From Anoxybacteroides rupiense (lineage in GTDB: Bacteria > Bacillota > Bacilli > Bacillales > Anoxybacillaceae): 41,369 nt of DNA. Location: assembly GCF_014196195.1 (NCBI RefSeq), contig NZ_JACIDF010000017.1, positions 1 through 41,369 on the forward strand. Reading direction: 5' to 3'. The position numbers and the translations under genes are program-made. Within the stretch, counting starts at the first letter, position 1. Each line of letters opens with the position of its first letter. The notes under the pieces are model-generated. The model was not told where the DNA came from, searched no databases, and worked only from the letters and a program-made list of their open reading frames with translations. This document shows, piece after piece, positions 7,865 to 17,187 of this stretch.

Positions 7865-8080
7865 GAAATGGCAGAGTTTACGAAAAAGACATTGGATATG
7901 CTTCGTCAGCCGTTAGAGACAGGAAAAGTGACGATGAGCCGCGTTGCTTCCAAAGCTACTTATCCTGCTCATTTTATTCTGATTGGGGCGATGAATCCAT
8001 GTTCAATATGGATATTTAGGATCAAGAACGCGCTATTGCCCCTGTATATATGTACCCAAACTCTTTCCCAGCCTCATTTA
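7865..8080 (+). pseudogene. Fragment of comM/yifB (Mg-chelatase-like AAA+ protein)
   Basis: The frame reads EMAEFTKKTLDMLRQPLETG, then YPAHFILIGAMNPC, the sequence after Walker B in ComM/YifB proteins. At about 8004 it shifts one base and resumes as YGYLGSRTRYCPC, again ComM-like, then decays. ComM family members are about 500 residues, so only some 70 codons survive. The remainder up to about 8320 carries no recognisable gene. Confidence 0.7.
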
Positions 8081-8522
8081 TGAACACAGATATATGAGTT
8101 GATTATTTTTCAGGAACAAAAGACGAACAGAGACAAAAGTATATGGAATTTGTCAAAGGAACCAATTTCGCTTCTACAAGCGGCTTGTAATCAGTCGCGC
8201 GTATGCGTTTTAAAAGGCAGATCTCCTCTTCCTTTCAGCGGTTGCAAACCCTTAAAAAAGAAACAGAGCGCCATCAGATTCTCGGCGATCCGTACCCGCC
8301 ACACGTTGAAGTGTAATGCCAAAAGGCCCCTCGCAGGGAATGGCTGCGGAGCTTTTTCGTCTCATACATTTCCATACATATTAAAATAAGGAGGGAAAGG
8401 AATGGGAGAGATGTGGGAATGCGTTCAAGAAAAAGGAAGGGGATGAAGCCATGGCACGTTTTCGAAGTGTCGTGGGAAAGAAATGGATATTGTAACTAGC
8501 AACACTCGTTCGCTTTTAGAAA
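8081..8522. other. Non-coding gap with a hairpin terminator
   Basis: No intact gene. A plus-strand hairpin with GC-rich arms ending in GGAGCTTTTTCG (8321-8359) looks like an intrinsic terminator of a lost gene; the frame just before it ends DPYPPHVEV-stop but is not recognised. Confidence 0.45.
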
Positions 8523-8954
8523 TCAGAAAGTGATTTCCCGAATAATAATGGTTTCCAATTCTTTATCGAAGCCGTGTTTTTCTCTTCGAAAAGCCTTCTC
8601 AAAAGCATCAGGGTTTTTTATTAATTTCACTTTATCAAAGATAAACAGGAAAAGATGATCGGCTTCATAATGAAAGGAATCTGAGCCTAACTCTTCCCTT
8701 AATTTACGTTCCGTCATGTTTTCTCTTGTACATTTCACCTCTATTACCATTCCATATTCATCGAGTACGATATCATATCTGATGGAAGCATAACCAGCAT
8801 CATCTACCACCTCTAATCTAGCATCTGGAAATATGGGGCGGATGAGCGAATATAGCATCCGCTGAACATCATGCTCATTTTCGATTTTAGTCTTATCCAA
8901 ATCTTCCTTATTATGTGTGAAAATGACGGTCGGAAATTTCCTTATTGTCGGCAT
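8523..8954 (-). CDS. Stand-alone PD-(D/E)XK nuclease domain (DpnII/MboI-like), probably N-truncated
   Basis: 143 residues. ENEHDVQRMLYSLIRPIFPD, then RYDIVLDEYGMVIEVKCTR, carries the D...ExK signature of PD-(D/E)XK nucleases and resembles the DpnII/MboI-like REase domain often found at the C-terminus of larger defence or hypothetical proteins. The catalytic residues (Asp in RYDIV, Glu and Lys in IEVK) appear intact. The ATG at 8954 has no ribosome site, and the frame runs upstream to a TAG near 9006 without a better start, so the N-terminal part of a longer protein may be lost. No methylase or other defence gene is adjacent. Confidence 0.6.
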   Translation of the reverse strand: MPTIRKFPTVIFTHNKEDLDKTKIENEHDVQRMLYSLIRPIFPDARLEVVDDAGYASIRYDIVLDEYGMVIEVKCTRENMTERKLREELGSDSFHYEADHLFLFIFDKVKLIKNPDAFEKAFRREKHGFDKELETIIIREITF

Positions 8955-9366
8955 ATAATAATAAGTGCATGTATTAAGGTGAAAAAGAGGGGGTGTATTG
9001 CGCTAAATGAGGAAATCGAACTAATTCTAATGACAAATTTTGCAGCAACTGCGGAGCTTCTATATGGCCTCGGCCTAATAAATTATTAGTGACTGCCAAT
9101 ATCTTAATGCTCATTGCTTGTATATGAATGGAAGCAGTATAATAAACAGACAGAAAAGGTGGCGAGCTATTCGGTTGAGCAAGCCAAACAAGAAAGGGCT
9201 ATTTTTGTTTTAGAAGGGAAAAGGATGAGCGAGTATCAACCAACCAATAGTAACTGGAGTGATAGAAAAGAGGGGAATCGAGCCATAAATAGTGTACATC
9301 AACATAACTTTGGAGCTTGACAGGCACCGTTCCCATCCCCTTCTCAAAGTTTTATTAGATTTATTT
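8955..9366. other. Gap with short open fragments only
   Basis: Short plus-strand frames (about 9031-9089 and 9114-9320) have no good ribosome sites and match nothing I recognise. The interval 9306-9334 is a minus-strand copy of the GGTGCCTGTCA repeat. Probably decayed DNA. Confidence 0.4.
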
Positions 9367-9846
9367 TTATAAGATGATATCCCCCTTTTCAGTGACTGGA
9401 TATACCAACCCGCCAGAGTATTCCGGGTATTGGAAGTGCTCCGGCTGATACGTTTGTTCATCGTGTACTCTGTACTCCGCTGAGCTTCTTTTTCTCCTCA
9501 TTCTCACGTATAATCGAACATATCGGTCTGTAGTAACTCTTTCATGACGCCTTTTAAAAGGATTCCAAACATTATAGTAGGTGCTCCAATAGGCAGTCCC
9601 CGCTTCTACCTCAAATTGTCCAGCACCAAATATTTTCCCCTTGTTAGCTAAAGCTTGTTTAAGTAAATCTGGTCCTACTTTAGCAGCAAGTTCTTCCAAT
9701 TGCTGACCAAGATAAGCTGTAGCGCAGCCTAGGTATATACATCCTGCTAATTTTGCTGCTTCACCCCAACCGTACGACTTGGACCAAAGAACGATATCCC
9801 ATCCTTTCTCTATGTCATTTTTCATTTGCTCAAATGTACTAGGCAC
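9367..9846 (-). CDS. Hypothetical protein (159 aa)
   Basis: GTG start at 9846 with GGGAGGA seven bases upstream. An N-terminal half with an alanine-rich, moderately hydrophobic helical stretch (AAKLAGCIYLGCATAYLG, LEELAAKVGPDLLKQALA) is followed by an aromatic and arginine-rich half (YWSTYYNVWNPFKRRHERV, YVRLYVRMRRKRSSAEYRV). There is no signal peptide. No family is recognised. A decayed fragment of a polymorphic-toxin or immunity locus is possible given the WXG100-like gene nearby, but that is only context. Confidence 0.55.
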   Translation of the reverse strand: MPSTFEQMKNDIEKGWDIVLWSKSYGWGEAAKLAGCIYLGCATAYLGQQLEELAAKVGPDLLKQALANKGKIFGAGQFEVEAGTAYWSTYYNVWNPFKRRHERVTTDRYVRLYVRMRRKRSSAEYRVHDEQTYQPEHFQYPEYSGGLVYPVTEKGDIIL

Positions 9847-10310
9847 TCAAATTCCTCCCATTAACCAAAATTGAGCACGAAATATTTATATTTGAAATGC
9901 CTGTATAAAGTTACAAGTAAAAAGAGCAAGTTTAAGCACATTGTATTTACTCAGTAATGGAGCAAGAGCATGTGGCAAAACGCATAATGGATGCAAAATA
10001 CGCACAAAAAGCCCATAAATCGAAGGGAAGCTTGATTTTTCTGCTATCAAGTGAATCGTGTTATCTTGTGTGATAGCTACAATCAACGGAAAGGATGCGT
10101 AATGTCACCAAGTGGCTTGGCTCTTTTGAAACAAGCCAGTCACCATCCATTCCAAACACCAATAGTTAAGGACTTTTGGATTATTTGTCAGGTGAAAATT
10201 AGGTATATATAATGAATGATTGATGATAAAAATCGTTATAGAATTATCATTTACCCTTATTTTACTTATGTTACCATCTATAAAAAAGATAGATGGGGGA
10301 GTGAGTCAAC
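9847..10310. other. AT-rich non-coding gap
   Basis: No gene is supported. An inverted repeat (TGGCTTG...CAAGCCA, about 10112-10136) could be a terminator-like hairpin without a T-run. A perfect 8-base inverted repeat CCATCTAT...ATAGATGG (10274-10296) lies immediately before the GGGGGAG ribosome site of the next ORF and could fold over it. Confidence 0.4.
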
Positions 10311-10412
10311 ATGCATACAGGAAAACGGAAGATGGTCCTACCTTTCGATCGAGAACGAAGCGAAACATCAGCGGAATGGTTCAAACCAACGGGGGAGCTG
10401 TACAGACGATGA
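10311..10412 (+). CDS. Hypothetical 33-residue ORF coupled to a WXG100-like gene
   Basis: ATG at 10311 has GGGGGAG eight bases upstream. The frame encodes MHTGKRKMVLPFDRERSETS followed by a short tail ending LYRR. Its TGA overlaps the ATG of the next gene (ATGA), a hallmark of translational coupling. It is basic, soluble and unrecognised. The overlap and strong ribosome site favour a real gene over chance. Confidence 0.45.
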   Translation: MHTGKRKMVLPFDRERSETSAEWFKPTGELYRR

Positions 10413-10657
10413 TCCGGCTGAAGCCGGATGAGTTAGAGGAGATCGCCCGGCATATTTCGGATGCCGAAGATGCTTGCGAGCGGGCGCGGACGACCTTGTC
10501 GTGGGAGCTTTCTTCTCTCGCGATGAACCTTCCTGGCGTAAGCATGCCCGCGATCGAAGGGTTGCGGGATGAACTCGTTCCTTGGCTACAACGTTATGAA
10601 GACAAACTGAATGAAGCGAAAGATGCGTCTCTCAACATGATAAAGAAAGTGGAGTAA
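10409..10657 (+). CDS. WXG100-like small helical protein (possible type VII secretion partner)
   Basis: 82 residues: MIRLKPDELEEIARHISD..., ARTTLSWELSSLAMNLPGV, then LRDELVPWLQRYEDKLNEA. Two long amphipathic helices around a central turn, with Trp in the first helix and a size slightly below 100 residues, recall WXG100/YwqH-type proteins made with type VII (Ess/Yuk) secreted toxins. The WxG turn itself is not canonical. The C-terminus (KDASLNMIKKVE) is followed at once by a copy of the dispersed GGTGTCTGTCAC repeat and may have been replaced. No toxin gene is adjacent. Confidence 0.45.
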   Translation: MIRLKPDELEEIARHISDAEDACERARTTLSWELSSLAMNLPGVSMPAIEGLRDELVPWLQRYEDKLNEAKDASLNMIKKVE

Positions 10658-11005
10658 GGGTTGGTGTCTGTCACTGCCCGAATAGAGGCGCAGGATTTCA
10701 TCGGAAAACCGCTCGTAAGCTTGTTGAATTATGATAAAGGATGAGTCATACGCATTGCCCACATGAACAAAAAGGAGTTTGTATGATTTTTTATCATAGA
10801 TGCTTTAGATTCTCCTTGAAGATCCTTCATTTTTTGTTATGGCAAAGCTTTATGCCTCATTTCGCAGTTCAATGTTTGTAACGATACTGGTTGATATATG
10901 CTTTTGAGTCTGAAAAAAGCATTTTTCATTTATTGATTCAAATGATCGCCTTTGCGGCGAGAATATTTGCTTGTCGAAAAATCAGGGGTATCCTTTTTCG
11001 GAAGA
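10658..11005. other. Non-coding gap before mazEF
   Basis: Begins with a GGTGTCTGTCAC repeat copy (about 10663-10680). No intact gene is visible; the rest is AT-rich. Confidence 0.4.
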
Positions 11006-11028
11006 ATGTATATACTATGTATATACAT
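11006..11028 (+). promoter_or_regulatory. Perfect palindrome upstream of mazEF (probable operator)
   Basis: ATGTATATAC-TAT-GTATATACAT, 10-base arms around three bases, lies about 20 bases before the first possible start codon of the antitoxin and contains -10-like TATACT. MazE/MazEF complexes autoregulate at such palindromes in related systems. Confidence 0.65.
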
Positions 11029-11105
11029 TTCGGGGTGGGGGTGATATAATGAACGCAAAGGAACATTTAGAAAGCAAAATCAACCAAAGTAAAGGAGGGG
11101 ACTAC

Positions 11106-11357
11106 ATGTCTACAGTTGTTGCTCAAAAATGGGGAAACAGTTTGGGCATTCGTATCCCAAAAGATGTTGCTGATCAAATAGGGATCAAACAAGGTTCCGA
11201 AATGGAATTAAACGTGATTGGAAATGAAGGGATCATCACATTAAAGCCAAAAAGAACACGGAAGAAATACACATTGGAAGAACTGCTATCACAGATTACA
11301 CCTGAAAATCGGCACGAGGAAGTTGATTTTGGGGTAGAAGGGAGTGAATTGATTTAA
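11106..11357 (+). CDS. mazE: MazE-type antitoxin (AbrB-fold)
   Basis: 83 residues from the ATG at 11106, preceded by AAAGGAGGGG. The N-terminus (VAQKWGNSLGIRIPKDVADQ) is a textbook MazE/SpoVT-AbrB swapped-hairpin domain; the acidic C-terminus (LLSQITPENRHEEVDFG) is the toxin-binding tail. An in-frame ATG at 11049, also with a G-rich ribosome site (GGGGTGGGGGTG), could add 19 residues; I prefer the shorter form because its ribosome site is closer to consensus and fits family length. Its stop overlaps the toxin start (TAATG). Confidence 0.88.
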   Translation: MSTVVAQKWGNSLGIRIPKDVADQIGIKQGSEMELNVIGNEGIITLKPKRTRKKYTLEELLSQITPENRHEEVDFGVEGSELI

Positions 11358-11743
11358 TGCCAGCAGACGTACCAGAGAGAGGCGATTTCGTTGTTTTAAA
11401 CTTTCATCCACAAGCTGGTCATGAGCAGGCCGGGAGAAGGAATGCTATTGTTTTATCGCCTAAAGAATTCAATCAAGCAACAGGATTTATCATTGTTTGT
11501 CCGATGACCAATCAAAAGAAGGGTTATCCCTTCGAAGTAGATTTACCAAAAGAAGGAATATCCCTTGATGGCGATGGCTATCCAATAACAGGGGTAGTTT
11601 TAACGGATCAAATTAAATCATTGGATTGGAAAGCTCGTAATCTAACAATTTTAAAGAAATATAATCCAGAAGATGCACAAATTGAAGAAATAGATAGAAT
11701 CATTGATGAATGCCTAGCGAAAATAGAAACATATCTGACTTGA
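11357..11743 (+). CDS. mazF: MazF/PemK-family mRNA interferase toxin
   Basis: 128 residues with MazF/PemK landmarks: RGDFVVLNFHPQAGHEQAGRR near the N-terminus, IIVCPMTNQKKGYPFEV, and GVVLTDQIKSLDWKARN in the C-terminal core. These sequence-specific endoribonucleases cleave mRNA when MazE is degraded. The gene overlaps mazE by one base and is followed by a clear terminator. It looks intact. The overlap and palindromic operator make a normal bicistronic module. Confidence 0.92.
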   Translation: MPADVPERGDFVVLNFHPQAGHEQAGRRNAIVLSPKEFNQATGFIIVCPMTNQKKGYPFEVDLPKEGISLDGDGYPITGVVLTDQIKSLDWKARNLTILKKYNPEDAQIEEIDRIIDECLAKIETYLT

Positions 11744-11749
11744 CATCAT

Positions 11750-11778
11750 CCTTTCTTTTTCAGAAAGGGCTATTTTTT
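11750..11778 (+). terminator. Terminator of mazEF
   Basis: CCTTTCT, a five-base loop, AGAAAGG, then GCTATTTTTT, starting seven bases after the mazF stop. Confidence 0.8.
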
Positions 11779-12121
11779 GTCCTTTAAACATTCATGGGTG
11801 ACGGAACGTACGGGTATTAAGAAGAAAGCTTATTATAATTTCTTAAAAGGCGAAGGAAATGTGGAGGAGTATGTTGCAAAGACCAATAAGCTATTCTGCA
11901 TTAAGGATCCGTTCTTTTTTTACAAGGCAGATATGGAATTCAAAGAAAGAACGTTTGGCCGTAGCCGAGCTGATTCATTTATGAATTATGTGGCACTTTC
12001 GTTTTACGGTACAGTGGACGAAGAATTAAAAAAGGGTATGCATCTTTTTAGTGAATTTGTTGAACGGATCGATGTTTTAAAATCAGTCACAAATTCGGAA
12101 AATCCAAGGGGGAGTCCTTGA
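11777..12121 (+). pseudogene. N-truncated XRE-type regulator partner of an ImmA/IrrE protease
   Basis: An open frame whose homologous part starts near VTERTGIKKKAYYNFLKGEG and continues as a helical repressor-like protein (EEYVAKTNKLFCIKDPFFF). No true start precedes it (only a TTG inside the mazF terminator), so the HTH N-terminus appears lost. The stop overlaps a TTG start with GGGGGAG in front of the protease remnant (TTGA), the translational coupling usual for XRE/ImmA pairs. Family assignment is from pattern and context. Confidence 0.55.
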
Positions 12122-12445
12122 TTACAAAAGATAATCTTGAAATGATTTTAGAGCCTAACAAAACACATTTGTCGAAAATGAAAAAGGCAATGGACCGTAT
12201 TTACTCTCTCACAGATCCTCTTGCTCATGTAAAGCCGCTTATTTTATAAAAACTGATCTTTACGAGCACGCAAATGTATTGCAGTTTCCGATTCAAAATG
12301 CTAACTATGGTGGGCTTGTGTATGACTATAACGGTGATTATTGTGTCCATATTAACACCGCACAGCGAGAATATACGAAAATTTCATGTGGGCGCACGAG
12401 TTTTATCATTTCTTTTTTGACAGAGATAAAAGCTTCCTTAAATAA
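12118..12445 (+). pseudogene. Frameshifted ImmA/IrrE-type metallopeptidase
   Basis: Three reading frames must be joined. TTG at 12118 reads ITKDNLEMILEPNKTHLSKM to a stop near 12249. A second frame reads LQFPIQNANYGGLVYDYNG, then DYCVHINTAQ. After about 12362 a third frame reads RIYENFMWAHEFYHFFFDRD. HEFYH is the HExxH zinc site of ImmA/IrrE proteases, which cleave phage-type repressors. At least two frameshifts make it non-functional. Confidence 0.75.
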
Positions 12446-12488
12446 GGACGTTCGCTCCCGCATCCTCTTTTCATTTCTCTTCTCCCGA

Positions 12489-13334
12489 TCTTCGAAAAAC
12501 TTCGGGACGTGACGAGCATCTATCTCAACTTCTCAATCTCCTCCAAAGACAGCTCCGTCAGTTCATGAATCGCTTGGATGTCCATATCCTTTGGTAAGCA
12601 TTTTTTTCGCGATGTGGCGTTTTTCTTGTTGCCATCCTTGCGTAATCTTCGCTCCACGCCTTCTTTCCATCCTTTCTCTAGCGCCTTTTTCTCGTACGAA
12701 ATGATCAATTCCAACACTTGTTTTTTTTCTTTTGTTTCTATTTCATTCATCTCGTTTCATAATTGCTGTTCTTCTTCGTCTGATAGGTTGACATATGTCT
12801 CAAAAAAGCCGATTAACAATCGTTGCTTTGCTTTGTCCCATTCCATACGCACCATCATACGTAAAAATTGCTTCTTTAGCTCTTACTCGTTCATTTTCAG
12901 CATACCCCATTCTGCTTAACTCAACGGTGAAAAAGTGAAAGTCCATGATTTTTCCAAACGGAAATTGAAGTGTAAAGTCTGAAGGTTCATGACGAAGGGA
13001 GTCTCAACAACGCAATGGGGACAATAGGCTTGCGATGTTTTTCAAACAAGCGGCTAAAATAAATAAACATTCGTTCTGGAAAAGAAGGTTGTACGTAGCT
13101 TTGATTTGCAATATGGACGATGATGAGACGATCTTCTCCTTTCCGTTTCGTCTCTGCCAGTATATCGACATGATATTTCTTCCCCGCCGTCACATCGGTG
13201 AACAGCTCCTCCGACAAAAACGATACATGCTCGAAGTCTATATACTCATACATGTGCGGGAAAAAGAGAAGAATCAACTCTTCAAAAAAAGTCGTGATCA
13301 ATTCCTTAAACAATCGGTCATGATCAACCGTCAT
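12489..13334 (-). pseudogene. Frameshifted Rpn-family nuclease / putative transposase (PD-(D/E)XK)
   Basis: The N-terminal part starts near 13334 (MTVDHDRLFKELITTFFEEL, then YHVDILAETKRKGEDRLIIVHI, with the D...E-x-K-type core). It loses frame near 13000. Translation of the intervening DNA in other frames gives FTLQFPFGKIMDFHFFTVEL and EAIFTYDGAYGMGQSKA. The C-terminal part, from 12750, reads MNEIETKEKKQVLELIISYE and ends LSLEEIEKLR at 12520. Assembled, this is a Rpn (recombination-promoting nuclease, YhgA-like) gene of about 270 codons with two or more frameshifts. The flank 12489-12513 is a partial dispersed-repeat copy. Confidence 0.75.
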
Positions 13335-13376
13335 ATATGCTTTCGACAAGATGGACAACACTCCTGCTTTGGAAAT

Positions 13377-13442
13377 GAAAAAGAAGAGAGTCCTTCGACT
13401 CTCTGTTTCTAGGTTCGAAAAACTTTGGATGGTGACAGGCAC
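13377..13442 (-). repeat. Dispersed repeat carrying a terminator, downstream of the BI-1 gene
   Basis: On the minus strand, directly after the BI-1 gene: GTGCCTGTCACCATCCAAAG, TTTTTCGAACCTAGAAAC, then the hairpin AGAGAGTC-GAAG-GACTCTCT and TCTTTTTC. It aligns over nearly 70 bases with 6652-6722 on the plus strand, apart from a short gap. It probably serves as the terminator of the BI-1 gene. Confidence 0.8.
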
Positions 13443-14081
13443 TTAGTCTTCGTCGCTGGCGAAGAAACGTAAAATATAGATGAACAAATTAATGAAGTCG
13501 AGATAGATGTTAACGACGATCATAGGGATGTCTGCTTCGCTAAACCCGTGGCGGGCAAGCCGGTTGATGTCATAAATCGTAAAGCCGAGAAAAATCAAAA
13601 TGCCTAAAGCGGCAATGCCCATTTGTCCGACGCTTGAAAACGGAATAAACCACTGGACGATGAGTAAGCCGAGCAATGCGAATGCCCCAAGCGTGAGAAA
13701 GCCGCCGAGGAATGAAAAATCTTCTTTCGTTTTCGCGGCGTAAAGAGCAACGCCAGAAAAGGAAATGACCGCTAAAGCAAACGCTTTAAAGACGGCTGCC
13801 GCCCCAATAATGGAAACGTAGTAACCGATGACGGGAGCCAACGTGGCGCCTGAAACGAACATAAACGCAAACATTAGCGGGTAGCCCACCACTTTTTGGC
13901 GCCGTGAAAAGATCATCACAAGCAGCAAAATGACTTCAAGAATGTAAAGCGGCAAATACCAAGCGGTGGAAATGGATTGCCCCACATACAGCCCGCCTGT
14001 CGCTACGGCTAATGCGGCTAAAAAAGCAACAGCTAGCTTAGCAACAGGGCTGCGCGACGGATAAACGACAGATGAGTTCAT
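13443..14081 (-). CDS. Bax inhibitor-1 / YetJ-family membrane protein
   Basis: 212 residues from the ATG at 14081 (MNSSVVYPSRSPVAKLAVAF); an open frame continues upstream without a ribosome site. Six or seven hydrophobic helices are visible. The C-terminal part contains FTIYDINRLARHG and IPMIVVNIYLDFINLFIYIL, the last two helices of the BI-1/UPF0005 family, including Asp residues equivalent in position to the pH-sensing pair of B. subtilis YetJ. Family members conduct or leak calcium across the membrane. It appears monocistronic; a GAGGAGAG ribosome site lies slightly far upstream. Confidence 0.85.
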   Translation of the reverse strand: MNSSVVYPSRSPVAKLAVAFLAALAVATGGLYVGQSISTAWYLPLYILEVILLLVMIFSRRQKVVGYPLMFAFMFVSGATLAPVIGYYVSIIGAAAVFKAFALAVISFSGVALYAAKTKEDFSFLGGFLTLGAFALLGLLIVQWFIPFSSVGQMGIAALGILIFLGFTIYDINRLARHGFSEADIPMIVVNIYLDFINLFIYILRFFASDED

Positions 14082-14486
14082 GTTCCTATCTCTCCTCGCA
14101 TAAAAATCATCAGCAGATGTTTCTTTTAGTGTAGCAAACCTGACTTTTTTTGTCACTGCCTGATGGCGCGCCTGCGAAGGAGCAGTGCATGAAATCACCG
14201 CCTTTCCAACAAATCGGGTGGTTTATGGAAAAAAAAGGAGGCATTATTGCGTTTATCGCCATGATGAACAGCGTAAAAAATAAAACGAGAAGCTATGCTT
14301 CTTTTTTCGCGATTTGGCATTGGGAATTGTTGCGCTTTTGATGTTCAAGTAACAAAAGGCTTTGTCGATGCGATGGTTTAGGGCAAAAAAAAAGCCTTAT
14401 AGAAGTGAGGAGAGGGCAGATGGTTAAGCGGCTGTGGAGCAAACATCAAAAATGGAACATAATCCATGGAAACGTATACAGAATAA
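14082..14486. other. Intergenic region with a bidirectional hairpin
   Basis: AGAAGC-TAT-GCTTCT flanked by TTTTTT on the plus strand and CGTTTTATTTTTT on the minus strand (14277-14307) is a likely bidirectional terminator. A 38-codon plus-strand frame starting at 14225 spans this hairpin and lacks a good ribosome site, so I do not call it. Nothing else is recognised. Confidence 0.5.
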
Positions 14487-14521
14487 GCGCCGCTCCCCAG
14501 AAACGATCAAGGGAGCGGCGC
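14487..14521 (-). terminator. Hairpin downstream of glpK
   Basis: Perfect 11-base arms GCGCCGCTCCC and GGGAGCGGCGC, eight bases after the glpK stop on the minus strand. The following bases (TTATTCTG) are only weakly T-rich, so it may act as a stability hairpin with the downstream terminator at 14277-14307. Confidence 0.65.
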
Positions 14522-14528
14522 AGTCTGT

Positions 14529-16043
<1,515 letters not shown>

Positions 16044-16053
16044 TCACCATTTT

Positions 16054-16884
16054 TTAGCTTGATACTTTCGTATTCTTATAGAGGTTGACGCTTTTTTGTT
16101 CTTTATTGCCGACTAGCGCTGCTGCTATGATAGCGGCAACCACGATGGTGAAAATCCAAAAGGCAGGGGTGCTGTCTCCTTTAAAAGCCCATTGATAAAA
16201 TAACGCTCCATAAGTGCCTCCAATGATCGGCCCGACGACAGGAATCCACGCATAGCCCCAGCCGGAGCTTCCTTTGCCCGGAATCGGCAAAAGGAAATGG
16301 GCGATTCGCGGGCCTAAGTCTCGGGCTGGATTGATGGCATATCCCGTCGTCCCGCCTAGGGAGAGCCCGATGGCCACAATGAGAAAGCCCACGATAAACG
16401 GATTGATCCCGTCCGCGAATCGATTCGCTCCAAGCGACAGCAAGCCAAGCAGCAAAATAAACGTGCCGATGACTTCGCTTAAAAGATTGGCCGCCGGATT
16501 TTTGATGGCTGGATCAGTGGAGAATACCGCTAGCTTGGCCCCCGGGTCGTCGGTCGCTTTCCAGTGAGGCAGGTAATGCAAATACACGACGACGGCGCCG
16601 ATAAAGGCTCCGATCATTTGAGCGGCAAGGTAAGCGGGTACATCGCTCCAAGGGAACTCCCCGATCGCCGCTAATCCGATGGTCACTGCCGGATTCAGAT
16701 GGGCGCCGCTAACTTGGCCGACAGCGTATACAGCCATGGCTACGGCAAGTCCCCATCCCATCGTAATGACAATCCAGCCGGAATTTTCGGCTTTTGATTT
16801 TTTGAGGACCACGCCGCCGACTACGCCACCTCCAAAAATAATCAATATCATGGTACCAATAAGTTCGCCAAAAAACGCAGACAT
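16054..16884 (-). CDS. glpF: Glycerol uptake facilitator (aquaglyceroporin)
   Basis: 276 residues, ATG at 16884 preceded by AAAGGAGGAAATAGG. Six hydrophobic helices and the two pore-lining NPA boxes are visible: GAHLNPAVTIG near residue 62 and AINPARDLGPR near residue 190. The Asp after the second NPA-R marks a glyceroporin rather than a water-only aquaporin. It passes glycerol across the membrane for GlpK. It is the first gene of glpFK; its leader has a cre-overlapping promoter and an intrinsic terminator typical of GlpP control. Confidence 0.96.
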   Translation of the reverse strand: MSAFFGELIGTMILIIFGGGVVGGVVLKKSKAENSGWIVITMGWGLAVAMAVYAVGQVSGAHLNPAVTIGLAAIGEFPWSDVPAYLAAQMIGAFIGAVVVYLHYLPHWKATDDPGAKLAVFSTDPAIKNPAANLLSEVIGTFILLLGLLSLGANRFADGINPFIVGFLIVAIGLSLGGTTGYAINPARDLGPRIAHFLLPIPGKGSSGWGYAWIPVVGPIIGGTYGALFYQWAFKGDSTPAFWIFTIVVAAIIAAALVGNKEQKSVNLYKNTKVSS

Positions 16885-16948
16885 TCCTATTTCCTCCTTT
16901 TCTTTTGGTATGGTCGTTTTTTGTGAGGAGATAGCTGTTTTAGCTCAT

Positions 16949-17020
16949 AAAAAAGATCCACAGCAACTCCCCCACGCGCCTGCAGTGAAGCAGACTGCTG
17001 TAGGGAATGACTGTGGATCT
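16949..17020 (-). promoter_or_regulatory. Leader terminator of glpFK (GlpP-type antitermination)
   Basis: On the minus strand, AGATCCACAG (17011-17020) pairs with CTGTGGATCT (16954-16963), enclosing a further stem, and is followed by TTTTTT. It lies between the promoter and glpF. In Bacillus, GlpP with glycerol 3-phosphate lets RNA polymerase pass such leader terminators; glpP itself is not in this window. Confidence 0.8.
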
Positions 17021-17053
17021 CCATTTCTCCGTCACAACTATTAACTTAGTTTC

Positions 17054-17082
17054 AGCTTACGATAAAAAGAAAGCGTTGTCAA
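17054..17082 (-). promoter_or_regulatory. glpFK promoter overlapped by a cre-like site
   Basis: TTGACA (17077-17082), a 17-base spacer and TAAGCT on the minus strand. TTGACAACGCTTTCT (17068-17082) matches the Bacillus cre consensus WTGNAANCGNWNNCW with one mismatch, so CcpA should repress here. Confidence 0.65.
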
Positions 17083-17187
17083 TTCTTTTTTTGAATTGTT
17101 AGATTATTTTTGTGACATACGGATAAAATGGAGCCACATCATCATCAGATTATGAAGTTTTGCTGCTGCGGTGATGCCAACGCTTCG

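Noticed and set aside
9886-10086. Minus-strand 66-codon frame
   Set aside because: No ribosome site, no recognisable features, in AT-rich non-coding DNA.
14225-14341. Small plus-strand frame (MEKKGGIIAFIAMMNSVKNK...)
   Set aside because: It runs through a bidirectional terminator hairpin and lacks a good ribosome site.
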